A DNA stretch of 64,000 bases. Source: Ridgeia piscesae (taxonomy: Eukaryota; Annelida; Polychaeta; Sabellida; Siboglinidae). Below, piece after piece: positions 54,001 through 58,752 of the stretch. The position numbers were made by a program, and so were the translations under genes. Every line of letters starts with the position of its first letter. The first letter of the stretch is position 1. The stretch lies in assembly GCA_025642075.2 (NCBI GenBank), contig JAODUO010001198.1, forward strand, positions 140,001 to 204,000. The letters run 5' to 3'. The notes under the pieces are model-generated. The model worked only from the letters and a program-made list of their open reading frames with translations. It was not told the DNA's origin and ran no database searches.

Positions 54001-56080
54001 GTCTTGAGGCCCTGAAGTCCTTTGGACAATACTAGTGAGTTTGTGATTATGAATGAAACATGTTTAGTGACTCATATTCACTGCCTAGTCTCACCATAAT
54101 AATCACCTAATTGTCATGTTCTCTGTTTATCCATGTGAAGTGACCAGAAACACAGCCACATTGTATCAAAATGCAGTTGATATCAATAAAGTGTATGATA
54201 TTTCATTCTATAGTTGTTCAGAATATTAACTATATAATGTTTGTCACTTACAGGTGACATCATGCCACCATGTTAGATATATTTAAATAAGGATCAAAAT
54301 TAATCATCTCGCACTTACAGAAAATAAATAGTTTTGAAAAGACAGCTCAATTAAAACCTGCAGAAGCAGCCTGCCACAGATGGAGTTTCAATTAGCTATG
54401 CTTTCCAGGTAGACCACCTGGCCTTCAGTGGTGGCAGGGACAGTCACCAACACCCAATTATCAAATACGCATGGGTTCTGGCAGGCCACCTGGTTTCCAG
54501 AGTTGGGGGTCAAATGAGACGCAGACAAAATGTGGACATGTAGACTTTGAGGAGACCCCAAGGTGCCCTTCAATGAAATAAAAATGTACTGTGTGCTATT
54601 TTCATACTCTAAAATTGCCTATGTAAATTTAGAGAAAATGTGCCCTCAGAATTTTGAAAAAATTGTACTTTTTCAAGTTTTGGGGCCTTCAGAATGATCC
54701 AATCACATAAAAAAAATTCTTGTGCATAGTAGCAATGGCATAAGATACATATATGCCACATTATTAAAATAGATCCTCAACAGTTTCTGCAATTTTACCA
54801 AACTAACCAATACCAAACCCCAGAGAAAGTGAAAAGTGATAGAATATGGAGAGTGAACTATTATACATCAGCACATGGTATTGATGGTTACAATAAATCT
54901 CCAATAACATTTGCACATTTAAAATATAAACCAGATGGTTGTGTTCACACTCTCTTTGTTGTGTACATTTCCAAACCACTCCACCCTCTCCACCCTCCTA
55001 CCCCATTCCACCCTCCTACCCCATTCCACCCTCCTACCCCATTCCACCCTCCTACTCCACTCCACCCTCTCCACCCTCCTACCCCATTCCACCCTCCTAC
55101 CCCACTCCACCCTCCTACTCCATTCCACCCTCCTACTCCATTCCACCCTCCTACCTCACTCCACCCTCCTACTCCACTCCACCCTCTCCACCCTCCTACC
55201 CCATTCCACCTTCCTACCCCACTCCGCCCTCCTACCCCATTCCACCCTCCTACTCCATTCCACCCTCCTACCTCATTCCCCACTCCACCCTCCTACCCCA
55301 CCCCTGCCCACCAATCCGGTCATGCTCACATGTGCGGGGGGAGTTCGTAGATGTTGCGGCTGCGATACTCAAAGATGACATCTTGTGAGTAGAGAGGCAG
55401 CTTCCTGTACGGGTTCACAGAGATCACCACATTGCCTATGTACGTCTGCAACACAACGTCACAACCGGCATGACAACTTATTCCAATTTTTACAATCGAT
55501 CATCAATTCAACCTAATGACATGACAACCAGTGATACTGATCAGAGAGTGGGCTGCAATTCCAGGAAAAGATCACTGGGTGATAGTCAATGTAAACATAC
55601 AAAATATCTTTGACAACAATTTTCTTTTAAAATATACCTACGGGGGTACCTGTTCGCAATAATCACAACAGGATACACAATGAACAGTTATCAGTGTTTG
55701 ATCAATTTACCACACATTCCCAAAATATAGCCACATTATCTTTTCACACCGTAGCCATAATATTTTGTTTTTGTTTAATATTTATAATTTACTTTTTAAT
55801 TCTTTGCACACTATTTTACTTTAACTAATGTTTGCACATGCAAGTAAAGCGCCTGAGAGCAATGCTGTTGATTCAGGCACTATACAAATTAATTATATTA
55901 TTATAATCAAAATATCATACATTAATATTTTGAGAAACTTACGTAGATCTGGTCATGGTTGAATCGTTCCTGCAGGTTGCTGAGGAACGAGTCTTCATCG
56001 AGCGTGTCGAGTAGGCACATGTCCGTCACCCCAACAAGCCCCGCCCCCAATCCTGACCCCACCCCAGGTTGAAGCGCCAT
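17492..56080 (-). CDS. Myo1b: Myosin-Ib-like unconventional myosin, 29 exons placed, one missing
   Basis: Class-I myosins are single-headed, membrane-binding actin motors; the Myo1b type is a tension-sensitive motor at plasma membrane and endosomes (family knowledge). Seen here: motor head with P-loop GESGAGKT (residues 109-116), switch I NDNSSRFGK, switch II DIYGFE, the actin-binding stretch and the converter [15 protein letters not shown]; about five IQ motifs for calmodulin; and a basic TH1 tail with [13 protein letters not shown], which matches the Myo1b tail much better than Myo1d or Myo1c. The 29 placed exons sum to 3246 nt (1081 residues plus stop), and every junction phase agrees except across one gap. 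With a missing exon of about 40 codons the protein would be about 1120 residues, close to vertebrate MYO1B. The start is the ATG at 56080, 11 nt after a 3' splice site, so a 5' untranslated exon is expected upstream. Subfamily assignment rests on recalled similarity, not a search. Confidence 0.93.
17620..17910. repeat. Minisatellite, about 50-bp unit x5-6
   Basis: Degenerate units with ATGGTCACATGACACAGGTC and AAGAGGTCAGAAAAAAGAG. The first unit starts within about 5 bases of the 3' splice site of the last Myo1b exon. Confidence 0.85.
18182..20004. repeat. Minisatellite, 28-bp unit x~65
   Basis: The unit contains ACACAGAGGCCCTCCACATC followed by ACACAATG. Variants with ACACAGG instead of ACAGAGG recur in pairs, and a CACGTC variant clusters near 19790-19850. 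Very homogeneous; intronic. Confidence 0.97.
20230..20652. repeat. Minisatellite, 25-bp unit x~17
   Basis: The unit contains GAACCATGTCACTAAGATAA then CCATG. A GTCGCTAAG variant appears only in the right half (20463-20630). Confidence 0.97.
20735..20880 (+). repeat. Dispersed repeat, family C
   Basis: TTTCCATGACACACTAATGG, GGTGTTGACAGTTTTCACTG and GTTAGTGAAATGGGCCC match the other family C copies. Located in the Myo1b intron before the last exon. Confidence 0.7.
20992..21146 (-). CDS. Myo1b: Myo1b exon 29 (TH1)
   Basis: 155 nt, [20 protein letters not shown] to KKPQIQFGT plus two bases, before [24 protein letters not shown] is the most diagnostic Myo1b stretch in the window. Confidence 0.95.
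21702..21854 (-). CDS. Myo1b: Myo1b exon 28 (TH1, PH-like)
   Basis: 51 codons, [20 protein letters not shown] to HLVIFHITR, before GTAAGT. Corresponds to the IFLLTNNNLLLADQK...VPLVDVTKVSMS strands of the TH1 domain that binds acidic phospholipids. Confidence 0.92.
22315..22444 (-). CDS. Myo1b: Myo1b exon 27 (TH1)
   Basis: 130 nt, [20 protein letters not shown] to KVNRKNGK, before GTACCG. The 3' splice site TGCCAG is chosen over upstream AGs because it restores phase 2 and joins AERSVPQPF to the vertebrate SVGQPFQGAYL. Confidence 0.92.
22740..22965 (-). mobile_element. tRNA-derived SINE (family A), tail-truncated
   Basis: Body (GAAGCATTTAGCCATGCTTC, CAGGTACTCTTCATACAGCT) and a degenerate box B (GGTTCAACCTGGGTTCTC on the plus strand) match family A. 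The tail is missing. Ends about 18 bases from the Myo1b exon 26 donor. Confidence 0.78.
22983..23089 (-). CDS. Myo1b: Myo1b exon 26 (tail)
   Basis: 107 nt, [20 protein letters not shown] to KDKKANYAE plus two bases, before [15 protein letters not shown] matches ASELFKDKK of vertebrate Myo1b. A SINE starts about 25 bases into the intron. Confidence 0.94.
23894..24025 (-). CDS. Myo1b: Myo1b exon 25 (tail)
   Basis: 44 codons, [20 protein letters not shown] to YHQWR, before GTGGGT; phase 0. Matches KYFLEMKNKMPSLSPIDKNW and FHLWR at the start of the TH1 tail. Confidence 0.93.
24428..24660. repeat. CTGT and TC microsatellites
   Basis: CTGT tetranucleotide (about 24428-24493), then CTCTCTGT units grading into pure TC to 24658. 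Open frames such as CLSVCLSV and RERERE are artefacts. Confidence 0.95.
24804..24965 (-). CDS. Myo1b: Myo1b exon 24 (IQ5, lever arm end)
   Basis: 54 codons, [20 protein letters not shown] to IIRFMKQVL, before GTGGGT. Corresponds to the vertebrate segment ending LKVRREYRKFFRANAGKKIY. It contains internally the same GGAAAGTACGCA used as the donor of exon 23. Confidence 0.92.
24851..25372. repeat. Tandem segmental duplication containing an IQ exon
   Basis: 24851-25105 and 25149-25372 share the exon (about 4 differences in 87 nt) and flanking intron, including CATTCAAATTGGTGAAAT, CGATTATCTCAATGATCATG and AAATTGCTTAGGTAAGTGT. The offset is 298 bp in the exon and about 271-274 bp in the intron owing to a short deletion. 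Confidence 0.92.
25177..25263 (-). CDS. Myo1b: Myo1b exon 23 (IQ4, recent tandem duplicate of exon 24)
   Basis: 29 codons, [20 protein letters not shown] then MQKFCRGWK, taken to end at GGAAA before GTACGC. The sequence beyond still resembles the continuing coding part of exon 24 ([10 protein letters not shown] against [10 protein letters not shown]) before decaying. An alternative donor at CAT|GTGATT would add ten residues in the same phase. The 29-codon form is preferred because vertebrate Myo1b IQ modules have that length. Confidence 0.8.
25695..25763 (-). CDS. Myo1b: Myo1b exon 22 (IQ3)
   Basis: 23 codons, [20 protein letters not shown] then GWK, before GTAGTT; phase 0 at both ends. Cys replaces the IQ glutamine ([11 protein letters not shown] against LVIQSYIRGWK in vertebrates). 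Confidence 0.92.
26262..26411 (-). CDS. Myo1b: Myo1b exon 21 (IQ1 and IQ2)
   Basis: 50 codons, [20 protein letters not shown] to [11 protein letters not shown], before GTAAGG. Two IQ-like calmodulin-binding motifs: [16 protein letters not shown] and [11 protein letters not shown] continuing into the next exon. Confidence 0.94.
26515..26760 (+). repeat. Dispersed repeat, family B
   Basis: TAATGATTGTAGCACTTCTA, AAGCTCAGAGGCGCAACAAA and GATGGAAAAGCAATTTCAAA match 44505-44715; shorter relatives lie at 48900-49035 and 52438-52630. All four are in the same orientation, antisense to Myo1b. Confidence 0.72.
26913..26993. repeat. TA microsatellite
   Basis: Nearly pure TA, about 80 bp, intronic. Confidence 0.93.
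27235..27405 (+). mobile_element. LINE 3'-tail fragment
   Basis: Shares GAACAGATTATC, GGTGCTAGTAGTGTTAATAT, CACCTAAGAAGGGCAGG and GGGCTTCCTTGTCCA with the element at 36475. Only the non-coding tail remains. It lies about 65 bases downstream of the Myo1b exon 20 donor. Confidence 0.75.
27471..27687 (-). CDS. Myo1b: Myo1b exon 20 (converter)
   Basis: 217 nt, [19 protein letters not shown] to [15 protein letters not shown], before GTACGG. Contains the converter and the start of the lever arm. The donor is chosen because FIKNPRT joins to LFAMEEQRL of the next exon, as in vertebrate FIRNPRTLFKLEDLR. Confidence 0.95.
28934..29001 (-). CDS. Myo1b: Myo1b exon 19
   Basis: 68 nt, [20 protein letters not shown] then YL and two bases, before GTATGT. 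This is the SH helix region (HQVRYLGL in class I). Confidence 0.95.
29384..29498. repeat. Perfect 38-bp palindrome with GAAACGTCG loop
   Basis: The left arm 29384-29421 and right arm 29461-29498 are exact reverse complements. The 39-base spacer, read on the minus strand, contains CTGATGAAGGCCG...GGCTGAAACGTCG. A related single arm with AAGGCCGAAACGTTG is at 3605-3676. This sequence style is known from Penelope-like retroelement ends that carry hammerhead motifs. Confidence 0.75.
29922..29987 (-). CDS. Myo1b: Myo1b exon 18
   Basis: 22 codons, [20 protein letters not shown] then IK, before GTGGGT; phase 0. NYIRCIKPND continues across the next junction. Confidence 0.95.
30753..30808 (-). CDS. 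Myo1b: Myo1b exon 17
   Basis: 56 nt, [18 protein letters not shown], before GTCAGT. The chosen 3' splice site (TTGATCCAG) joins exon 16 to read FFPEGDPARV, matching FPEGNPAK of vertebrate Myo1b. An AG further upstream would add an unsupported hydrophobic stretch. Confidence 0.9.
31430..31605. repeat. Dispersed repeat fragments related to family C
   Basis: CATTTCACTAAGGTAAGGGC at about 31477 is the reverse of the family C end. 31548-31605 matches 33415-33475. The orientation is mixed, so this is probably nested debris. Confidence 0.5.
32395..32770. mobile_element. Two LINE 3'-end fragments in opposite orientation
   Basis: 32395-32680 is a minus copy of the element at 36475 (TATCAGCTGATTGTGTAGG and RRTRGH regions on the reverse strand). 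It meets a short plus copy (32681-32770) sharing AATGGTTATGAAAATATTGA. The two meet within the same part of the element, making an inverted repeat of about 40 bp around 32680. Confidence 0.75.
33213..33327 (-). CDS. Myo1b: Myo1b exon 16
   Basis: 115 nt, [20 protein letters not shown] to LLREFFPE plus one base before [15 protein letters not shown] and FPEG flank the actin-binding surface loop. Confidence 0.95.
33415..33615 (+). repeat. Dispersed repeat, family C, with extra 5' part
   Basis: 33480-33615 matches family C (GAGTTGACAGTTTTCAGG, AAGAGCACTTAACAACAATG, GTGAAATGGG). 33415-33475 matches 31548-31605 (CTGAGAACAATA after a shared CACAAATAGC-like stretch). Confidence 0.68.
34112..34306 (-). 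CDS. Myo1b: Myo1b exon 15
   Basis: 65 codons, [20 protein letters not shown] to FKLIHYAGA, before [15 protein letters not shown] and HYAG are conserved head motifs. Phase 0 at both ends. Confidence 0.96.
35215..35530 (-). mobile_element. tRNA-derived SINE (family D, tRNA-Asp-like head)
   Basis: The reverse strand reads GGAGCGGTGGTCATGTGGTA, a CTGTCAA anticodon-like loop and box B GGTTCAATCCC. Then comes a central domain with GAGACACTAAAAGCCGGTGG and GTAAAAGATCCCATAC, which resembles the shared central domain of molluscan SINEs. The head resembles a tRNA but has a long 3' extension, so it is called a SINE, not a tRNA gene. Confidence 0.8.
35616..35678 (-). CDS. Myo1b: Myo1b exon 14
   Basis: 21 codons, [20 protein letters not shown] then K, before GTACCT; phase 0 at both ends. 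A tRNA-derived SINE lies about 85 bases downstream in the intron. Confidence 0.95.
36363..36396. repeat. GGA microsatellite
   Basis: About eleven GAG/GGA trinucleotides, intronic. Confidence 0.9.
36475..36840 (+). mobile_element. LINE ORF2 3'-end fragment
   Basis: Encodes [40 protein letters not shown] and, after a stop, [13 protein letters not shown], the C-terminal tail typical of CR1/Jockey-type LINE proteins. It continues into a conserved 3' tail (ATACCTAAGAAGGGCG ... GGGCTTCCTTGTCCA). Heavily 5'-truncated, in a Myo1b intron. Confidence 0.85.
36848..36952 (-). CDS. Myo1b: Myo1b exon 13 (relay helix)
   Basis: 35 codons from [18 protein letters not shown] to EEQEEYISE, before GTCAGT. The relay helix of the motor, nearly identical to vertebrate Myo1b. 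Confidence 0.96.
37664..37729 (-). CDS. Myo1b: Myo1b exon 12 (switch II)
   Basis: 22 codons, [19 protein letters not shown] then IFE, before GTAAGT; phase 0 at both ends. DIYGFE is switch II, which closes on the gamma-phosphate. Confidence 0.96.
37872..37981. repeat. TGTCC pentanucleotide array x~22
   Basis: Pure TGTCC from TTTTGTCCTG to CCTGTTCTG. It follows two copies of a 60-bp stretch (CTTGGTGGAACAGACTGTGA at about 37773 and 37838). Confidence 0.96.
39529..39615 (-). CDS. Myo1b: Myo1b exon 11
   Basis: 29 codons, [17 protein letters not shown] to INESIK, before GTAAAT. Carries the DALxK motif used to locate the TEDS site (DALCK here, usually DALAK). Phase 0 at both ends. Confidence 0.94.
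40249..40367 (-). CDS. Myo1b: Myo1b exon 10 (includes probable TEDS region)
   Basis: 119 nt, [19 protein letters not shown] to VKADLSATE, before GTAGGT; phase 0 out. This is the cardiomyopathy-loop region. Vertebrate Myo1b has Ser/Thr residues where this protein reads KADLSA, so the TEDS-rule residue may be Asp here (tentative alignment). Confidence 0.88.
40424..40678 (-). mobile_element. tRNA-derived SINE (family A), head replaced by minisatellite
   Basis: Tail and body match the other family A copies (TTTTTATAGAGCGCTG, CAGGTACTCATTCATACAGC). The tRNA-like head is absent: the copy stops at about 40678, where the 15-bp minisatellite begins. Confidence 0.78.
40679..42614. repeat. Minisatellite, 15-bp unit x~129
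   Basis: Unit AGTGAGATGATGGCC with ATAATGG, AGAGAG and AGGGAG variants and scattered one-base deletions. It fills the intron between Myo1b exons 9 and 10, ending 18 bases from the exon 9 donor. 15 is a multiple of 3, so long frames ([20 protein letters not shown]) stay open; these are not genes. Confidence 0.97.
42633..42780 (-). CDS. Myo1b: Myo1b exon 9
   Basis: 148 nt beginning [20 protein letters not shown] and ending CTVDNEE plus one base before GTGGGT. Contains the conserved [11 protein letters not shown] strand (LHLGN in most myosins). The 15-bp minisatellite starts about 18 bases after the 5' splice site. Confidence 0.94.
43190..43396. repeat. 10-bp array, CATGTATACA x~20
   Basis: Perfect decamers with GTACA and GTAGA variants toward the right end. 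The unit holds GTATAC and overlaps the palindrome ACATGT. Confidence 0.95.
44028..44134 (-). CDS. Myo1b: Myo1b exon 8 (exon 7 not found)
   Basis: 107 nt from CCACAG to GTGAGA. Encodes [14 protein letters not shown] and [13 protein letters not shown], corresponding to the KLERDFSRYNYL...VDDAANFRTVR region of vertebrate Myo1b. It needs one base from an upstream exon; exon 6 would supply T and give TAA. A 30-bp minisatellite ends about 24 bases upstream of its 3' splice site. Confidence 0.88.
44158..44465. repeat. Minisatellite, 30-bp unit x10
   Basis: The unit contains AGATGATCACAGGCAGGTAG then AAGACAGGTA. Almost identical copies; only the end units read AGGTG. Ends 24 bases from the 3' splice site of Myo1b exon 8. 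Confidence 0.97.
44505..44715 (+). repeat. Dispersed repeat, family B
   Basis: TAATAATTGTAACACTTCTA, CAAGCTCACAGGTGCATCAA, GCAGAAAAGCAATTTCCAAA and AAAAGGTGGCTA match 26515-26760. Confidence 0.72.
44970..45027. repeat. Near-perfect hairpin, 27-bp arms, 4-base loop
   Basis: GCCTCTGTTAAGCTGTCCTA followed by CATAAAC, loop CATT, then the reverse complement with two mismatches. No protein or tRNA-like feature is inside. It lies between a family B repeat and the 25-bp minisatellite. Confidence 0.8.
45116..46300. repeat. Minisatellite, 25-bp unit x~47
   Basis: The unit contains CCTCAACAGGGCCACTACTC then CCAGG. Homogeneous at 45116-45655, increasingly degenerate to 46300. It gives a long open frame ([17 protein letters not shown]) that is an artefact. 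Confidence 0.96.
46296..47540. repeat. Minisatellite, 20-bp unit x~60
   Basis: Unit CTCAGTAACACTACACACAG with TTCAG and CACAG variants. It follows directly from the decayed end of the 25-bp array, which already contains CAGTAACAC motifs near 46045. Confidence 0.97.
47578..47692. repeat. 17-bp array, AGAATACACACTGTAAC x6-7
   Basis: Six nearly perfect units, just after the 20-bp array. Confidence 0.95.
47972..48296. repeat. TG microsatellite, interrupted
   Basis: TG with GTGCG, TAGTG and TATG interruptions. Confidence 0.96.
49040..49362 (-). mobile_element. tRNA-derived SINE (family A)
   Basis: Reverse-strand copy of 62785-63126. Its box B reads GGGTTTGAATCC near 49315 and its tail is at 49040-49070 (TTCTTATATAGTGCTG). 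Lies in the intron where Myo1b exon 7 is expected. Confidence 0.83.
49555..49905 (-). mobile_element. LINE ORF2 3'-end fragment
   Basis: The same family as 36475-36840, longer at the 5' side: [20 protein letters not shown] and [12 protein letters not shown], then [10 protein letters not shown] and RLDIRKLSF. Its 5' end lies about 15 bases from the 5' splice site of Myo1b exon 6. Confidence 0.85.
49919..49982 (-). CDS. Myo1b: Myo1b exon 6
   Basis: 64 nt: [20 protein letters not shown], then N and the first base of a Tyr codon before GTGAGC. The next exon should begin with two bases completing Tyr and then LLEKSRV, but no such exon is present downstream. A LINE fragment begins only about 15 bases into the intron. 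Confidence 0.94.
50815..50861 (-). CDS. Myo1b: Myo1b exon 5 (switch I)
   Basis: Short 47-nt exon between TTTCAG and GTAAGT. Encodes [16 protein letters not shown], carrying the switch I residues NDNSSRF that contact nucleotide. Most myosins have F and N where this one has Y (after A) and H (after T). Too short to appear as an open frame of its own; found by phase and motif. Confidence 0.93.
50862..51878. other. Myo1b intron 4, no recognised element
   Basis: Apart from the two bordering splice sites, no repeat or coding sequence is recognised. Confidence 0.6.
51879..51983 (-). CDS. Myo1b: Myo1b exon 4
   Basis: 105 nt. The split Glu after the P-loop is followed by [16 protein letters not shown] and [12 protein letters not shown]; ends before GTGAGT, phase 1. 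This is the canonical helix after the P-loop and the start of the LEAFGNAKT block. Confidence 0.95.
52236..52284. repeat. 9-bp array, GGTGGCATT x5
   Basis: Five head-to-tail copies. Confidence 0.93.
52438..52630 (+). repeat. Dispersed repeat, family B (diverged)
   Basis: AATAATAACTATTATACCCT, TTTAGCTCAGAAGTG and ACAAAATCATAAACAAGACC follow the order of family B. A similar short copy is at 48900-49035 (AACTTGAGCTCAGAGACACA). Confidence 0.55.
52720..53086 (-). repeat. 37-bp minisatellite x10 made from the Myo1b P-loop exon end plus 5' splice site
   Basis: Exact 37-bp period on the plus strand, with CACCCACC at 52721, 52758, 52795, 52832, 52869, 52906, 52943, 52980, 53017 and 53054. On the minus strand each unit is 25 exon bases (ending AAGACAG) followed by GTGGGTGCTGT. 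The copy at 53054 belongs to the real exon 3 boundary; the other nine are intronic duplicates that each carry the [14 protein letters not shown] bases and a donor. Confidence 0.97.
53061..53155 (-). CDS. Myo1b: Myo1b exon 3 (P-loop)
   Basis: 95 nt from [10 protein letters not shown] to the nucleotide-binding P-loop GESGAGKT, ending phase 1 in AAGACAG before GTGGGT. The last 25 exon bases and the first 12 intron bases together form the unit of the 37-bp minisatellite that follows, so this exon end is copied nine more times in the intron. Confidence 0.95.
53156..54976. other. Myo1b intron 2, unique sequence
   Basis: A loose tandem of CAATAGCTAC/CAGTATAGCTACAA motifs occurs at about 53150-53400. 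The remainder is AT-rich with no coding or element signature. Confidence 0.55.
54977..55310. repeat. Minisatellite, 18-bp unit with 8-9-bp subunits x~18
   Basis: Unit CCACCCTCCTACCCCATT with CTCCA and CTCTCCA variants. Ends about 20 bases from the exon 2 donor. Confidence 0.94.
55330..55445 (-). CDS. Myo1b: Myo1b exon 2
   Basis: Begins [15 protein letters not shown] after CAG and ends PPH plus two bases before GTGAGC; 116 nt, phase 0 in, 2 out. TYIG and SVNPY are signature strands of the myosin head. An 18-bp minisatellite starts about 20 bases inside the following intron. Confidence 0.95.
55943..56080 (-). CDS. Myo1b: Myo1b exon 1 (start codon, N-terminus)
   Basis: 46 codons from [10 protein letters not shown] to FNHDQIY, ending before GTAAGT; phase 0. 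It holds the [20 protein letters not shown] stretch that opens class-I heads. The glycine-rich first 18 residues are not conserved. An apparent 3' splice site (CTTCCAG) lies at about 56092, upstream of the ATG. Confidence 0.9.
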
Positions 56081-56105
56081 CCTCCATACACCTGGAAGTC
56101 ACCAA

Positions 56106-56520
56106 CAGCCATGACACAGACAATGTTCACATGACACAGACAATGTTCACATGACACAGACAATGTTCACATGACACAGACAATGTTCACATGACACAGA
56201 CAATGTTCACATGAGACAGACAATGTTCACATGACACAGACAATGTTCACATGAGACAGACAATGTTCACATGACACAGACAATGTTCACATGACACAGA
56301 CAATGTTCACATGACACAGACAATGTTCACATGACACAGACAATGTTCACATGAGACAGACAATGTTCACATGAGACAGACAATGTTCACATGAGACAAT
56401 GTTCACATGAGACAGAAAATGTTCACATGAGACAGATAATGTTCACATGAGACAGATAATGTTCACATGAGACAGACAATGTTCACATGAGACAGACAAT
56501 CTTCACATGACACAGACAAT
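56106..56520. repeat. Minisatellite, 20-bp unit x~20
   Basis: Unit ACACAGACAATGTTCACATG with GAGACAG and GACAGAT variants toward the right. Starts about 15 bases upstream of the 3' splice site before Myo1b exon 1. Confidence 0.96.
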
Positions 56521-56607
56521 GGACCTTGTTCACATACTGGAAATCTGAGGCAGCACACGTGACACCAGTATGTGAATAAGGTCCGTAGCTGACGGGTCGA
56601 AACGTCG
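56521..56607. repeat. 20-bp inverted repeat followed by CTGACGGGTCGAAACGTCG
   Basis: GGACCTTGTTCACATACTGG (56521-56540) and its reverse complement with one mismatch (56565-56584), then CTGACGGGTCGAAACGTCG at 56589-56607. The same order (inverted arms beside CTGA...GAAACGTCG) is seen at 29384-29498. Confidence 0.65.
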
Positions 56608-58257
56608 TACTCATCATCGACGTTAAGCTCCAAATTACGTTAAATTATACTACAATAAACACTAATGATGATTTTAACAAAAGAACATTCATTTACTAAG
56701 CTGACTGTAACATGTATTAGTCAGTTTCTTGCTGCTGATCTCCCAGCAATAAACTCGACTAAAGACAGACAAAACAATAACATGACAAGTGTGAACAGAA
56801 TTAATAAACAACCAGATTGAGGTGACGTAACAACACAACTGATTTATCTAAATGAAAAACTTGTGTAATAACAATAAATAAATGATTTCCCTGTCTAAGG
56901 GCACTTTTGTCAGACAACCATGTCAGATTTATTGGTAAGCTAAAAACATGGCCAAAACAAACAGACAATTTCCTGCTATTAATTCACCACCATAAACGGT
57001 GTCTGCCCACTGGAAACTCATCTACCTACTGGTAACAAGTTGTCTGTGATTTACTTCACTCGGAAATGCCACCATTTGAAGCAGGACTGTTTCAATCATA
57101 AAAGGTTTTCCCAGCCAGTGTCTTGCAGTGTTTAAATGTCATTTCAGTCCCCCCCCCCGACCTCACATTATTTTGTCACACACTCCAAGTCCCATCAGTA
57201 TATGCACAAAATCACAAAGTTATGGATACACACTGTGGTTTGCATTTAACAATTGGGTAGTGTGTTTCAAGCTGTCCTTATTTGAAGTAAGGGTTACAGC
57301 TCTTAGTTTTAATTTTTTTAACTGTTTTTAGTTTAACTTTCCCACGTTCCACACGGCACACTTCCCATTATAAATTACTTCTCTGCTAATTCTGAGCAGG
57401 GGAGCTGACACCCCCCTTAACAAATAACTTAATTCTGAATAAAGTATTCTAAATTAAATTAAATTAGACAACTAAATTAAACATTCAGATTGTTTATTGT
57501 TATAAAGGTTTTTATCTTCAATAAATGTCACAATATCTTTTTGATTAAATGTGGTATAGTTATACATGTAAATAGTGTTGTCGCACCTTCTATTGCACTG
57601 TTCAGATGCTTTATGTATGTAATTAAGCAAATATAAGGGTATACATGATACATATTGTACTTCTTTTACCCTTTTTTCAACAATTTGTATTGTATGTATA
57701 ATGTAGTAGTTATAGTAGTTGTTGAAATAAATTTCAATTCAAATTTCAATTCAATATACAAATCTACCTATAAACTAAATGTATGAATCATGCAATATGT
57801 GCCCAGAGTATTTGCACATTGTTCTATGTACATCAGCAAATTCTCTGTTACTTGATATTTTCAAGTAGCGATCATTAAAACAATCCCATAGAAAAACCAT
57901 GTGACAAACCTGTCTAATATGTACAACAGATATCCTAAGTAATCCAGTGAAACAAGTCCCATAAGTCTTCAGTAGGTGACGCCACCTCTGTGGCTCATCA
58001 AAAGTAAACATTGGAATTAGGCATTTGAGGAAGCGAGAATCCGTGTTTGCAGGTTATTGGCATTTAAAGGGTTAACACTGGAAATACAATGAATGGGAAT
58101 GGTCGCCCTGCTCAGTGCCTCACTACTGACATAGCACAATTTGTGAATAATAAGTTTGCGGCGTAAACATCCGCAAACAATGTTTAGTCACATTCATGTC
58201 ATTTACTCTGTTATCAGTGCATGTTTTTGGCAGCAGCTCTCATAGATCAGTCATCAC
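56608..58257. other. Myo1b 5' flank or 5'-UTR intron
   Basis: No coding exon recognised. AT-rich with short open frames. The promoter and first untranslated exon of Myo1b should lie here or further right, but I cannot place them. Confidence 0.5.
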
Positions 58258-58752
58258 CATAACACTGACATAAGACTGACATAAGACTGACATAAGACTG
58301 ACATAAGACTGCCATAAGACTGACATAAGACTGACATAAGACTGACATAAGACTGACATAAGACTGACATAAGACTGACATAACACTGACATAACACTGA
58401 CATAAGACTGACATAAGACTGACATAAGACTGACATAAGACTGACATAAGACTGACATAACCGACTGACATAAGACTGACATAACACTGACATAACACTG
58501 ACATAACACTGACATAACACTGACATAACACTGACATAACACTGACATAACACTGACATAAGACTGACATAAGACTGACATAACACTGACATAACACTGA
58601 CATAACACTGACATAACACTGACATAAGACTGACATAACACTGACATAACACTGACATAACACTGACATAACACTGACATAACACTGACATAACACTGAC
58701 ATAACACTGACATAACACTGACATAACACTGACATAACACTGACATAACATT
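58258..58752. repeat. 11-bp array, ACTGACATAAG/C x~45
   Basis: Two variants (AAGACTGACAT and AACACTGACAT) occur in blocks. All minus frames are open (CQCYVSVMSVL) but are artefacts. Confidence 0.96.
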
